Of a stretch of 54,732 bases of DNA, positions 53,576 to 54,732 are shown one piece after another. Made by a program: the position numbers and the translations under genes. The notes below the pieces were generated by a model, which was given only the letters and a program-made list of their open reading frames with translations, was not told the DNA's origin and did not search any database. Positions within the stretch are counted from its first letter, which is position 1; each line of letters opens with the position of its first letter. Source of the DNA: Synergistaceae bacterium. GTDB taxonomy: Bacteria > Synergistota > Synergistia > Synergistales > Aminobacteriaceae. Location: positions 1-54,732 of the forward strand of contig JAAYLU010000070.1 in NCBI GenBank assembly GCA_012521675.1, given 5' to 3'.

Positions 53576-53658
53576 CATCAGACAGTTATACCATCCGCCC
53601 GCACGGGCGAGTCCAAGAATAACAGGCTAGTCAGTTTTCTGCATGGAGGGGAGATACG

Positions 53659-54732
53659 ATGTTCACCATCAAGGAGTTCCTGGAGAGCGAAGTGAAGCCT
53701 GCACTCGGGTGTACCGAGCCCGGAGCGGTGGCTCTTGCCGTCGCCCGGGCGAGAGAGGAGCTGTCCGAGCCGGTCAAGAGCGTCCTCGTGACCGTCAGCG
53801 ACAGCATCTACAAGAACGGCATGGACGTTGGTATCCCGGGCACCGACGGACTCAAGGGCAACAACGTCGCCGCGGCTCTCGCAGTCCTGTGCGGTCGTTC
53901 GGAGTACGGTCTCGAGGTGCTGAAGGACTGCGGCGCCGACCATGCCGCCGAAGCGATGAAGCTGATCGAAAGGGGCGCGATCAAGATCGTCCCCGACATG
54001 GACCGCCACGGGGTCTACGTGGAGGCGTCGCTTCGCTCCCCCGGCCACGAGGCGGTCTGCCGCATCGAGGGGACCCACACAGGCATAGTCGAGGTCGAGG
54101 TGGACGGCTCGGTCGTCTTCACCGCCGCCTCCTCGGGGGATGAGAATCAGGGCAAGAACATACCCGACGAGGTTGCGGCCATGGGCTTCTCCGAGCTCGT
54201 CTCGCTGGTGGACACGATGGACGAGGAGGACATCGACTACGTGCTCGAGGGGGTCGAGATGAACATGGCCATCGCCGAGTACGGCTTCGACCAGGACCAC
54301 GACACGGGGCTGAACATCGGAAAGACCATCCGCAAGGTCTCCGGCGCGTGCTACAACTCCGAGGATCTGAGCCTTAAGATAAAGTCCTTCGCGGCCGCCG
54401 CCTCCGACGCTCGCATGGCCGGAGTGTCGATGCCGGTGATGAGCAGCGCGGGCAGCGGCAACCACGGGGTGACCGCCATACTGCCGGTGGCGATCTTCGC
54501 GGCCCATCACGGGGCGAGCCGGGAGGAGACGGCCAAGGCGGTGGCCTTCAGCCACCTGGCCACCAGCTACGTCAAGAGCCGCACGGGCCGGCTTACACCT
54601 ACCTGCGGCTGCTCCGTAGCGGCGGGCGCGGGCGCGGCGGCGGCGATGGTCTACCTGAAGACGAGGGACGTCGCCAAGGCGGCCCAGGCGATGCTGATCA
54701 TCCTCGGGAACCTCGTAGGCATGGTGTGCGAC
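53659..54732 (+). CDS. L-cysteine desulfidase / UPF0597 family protein (cut by window edge)
   Basis: 358 residues visible, the frame is open at the window end. ALGCTEPGAVALAVARA near residue 18 carries the conserved Cys of the [4Fe-4S] cluster, PTCGCSVAAGAGAAAAM near 312 has two more, and VGMVCD at the edge has the fourth. The enzyme (CyuA-like) breaks cysteine into pyruvate, ammonia and sulfide; some members of the fold act as serine dehydratases. GGAGGGGAG precedes the ATG at 53659. It is transcribed away from the flavoprotein gene. Confidence 0.9.
   Translation, partial: MFTIKEFLESEVKPALGCTEPGAVALAVARAREELSEPVKSVLVTVSDSIYKNGMDVGIPGTDGLKGNNVAAALAVLCGRSEYGLEVLKDCGADHAAEAMKLIERGAIKIVPDMDRHGVYVEASLRSPGHEAVCRIEGTHTGIVEVEVDGSVVFTAASSGDENQGKNIPDEVAAMGFSELVSLVDTMDEEDIDYVLEGVEMNMAIAEYGFDQDHDTGLNIGKTIRKVSGACYNSEDLSLKIKSFAAAASDARMAGVSMPVMSSAGSGNHGVTAILPVAIFAAHHGASREETAKAVAFSHLATSYVKSRTGRLTPTCGCSVAAGAGAAAAMVYLKTRDVAKAAQAMLIILGNLVGMVCD

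Overview
The window looks like chromosomal DNA of an anaerobic, high-GC bacterium of the phylum Synergistota. The best evidence is the C-terminus of the subtilisin at 27366-29234: a glycine run, a Cys-containing GCSAGAG stretch, a hydrophobic segment and a basic end, which is the Synerg-CTERM sorting-signal pattern. Rubrerythrin, a cysteine desulfidase-like protein, an anaerobic sulfatase-maturase-type radical SAM enzyme and a PyrK/PyrD-type dihydroorotate dehydrogenase fit an anaerobic, amino-acid-using, two-membrane cell. No rRNA, plasmid, phage or CRISPR feature was seen.

Layout. (1) 1-7772, minus strand: a seven-gene operon read from 6206 leftward (two secreted proteins of unknown function, PspA, a YbjN-like protein, a GIDE-domain membrane protein, a leucine-rich-repeat protein and a LuxR-type protein cut by the window edge), behind a gene for a membrane-embedded LuxR-type regulator. 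The operon and the regulator gene share an almost identical palindrome at the same distance from their putative -10 boxes. (2) 8054-17540: rubrerythrin, a 1534-residue secreted subtilisin with twelve repeats and an acidic tail, and an RND efflux pump with its adaptor. (3) 17596-20490: an arsenic cluster (permease, thioredoxin-like protein, ArsR repressor, divergent ArsM) followed by a 38-codon ORF with an in-frame TGA in a CxxU context and a SECIS-like hairpin. (4) 20595-23912: a class A PBP and an Asp-rich secreted protein. (5) 24112-30122: a plastic zone with two decaying copies of a methyltransferase/DNA glycosylase pair, a YhcG nuclease, the tail of an AlbA/winged-helix type gene, and two near-identical mop genes flanking a second subtilisin. 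(6) 30098-35952: an attenuator-led pyrimidine operon pyrR-B-C-K-D-F-E. (7) 36159-41181: an Old Yellow Enzyme/acetoacetate-decarboxylase-like/SDR cassette and a radical SAM maturase. (8) 41343-54732: tRNA-Gln and tRNA-Glu, acylphosphatase, two transporters, glycogen branching enzyme, TPP-riboswitch-controlled ThiT, RocD and RocB (ornithine/arginine use), a MscS-type channel, a nitronate monooxygenase-like flavoprotein and the start of a cysteine desulfidase-like gene.

How the parts work together. The first operon reads as an inner-membrane or envelope stress module whose regulator probably activates both itself and the operon. The arsenic genes repress, methylate and export, with candidate ArsR operators at both promoter regions. 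The pyr operon is tightly overlapped and probably controlled by PyrR at a terminator in the leader. RocB and RocD suggest arginine or ornithine catabolism.

The candidates most deserving follow-up are the putative small selenoprotein at 20374-20490, the PspA-centred operon with its twin promoters, the RND pump whose proton-relay positions all read Asn, and the duplicated mop/pyr-leader block around the subtilisin.
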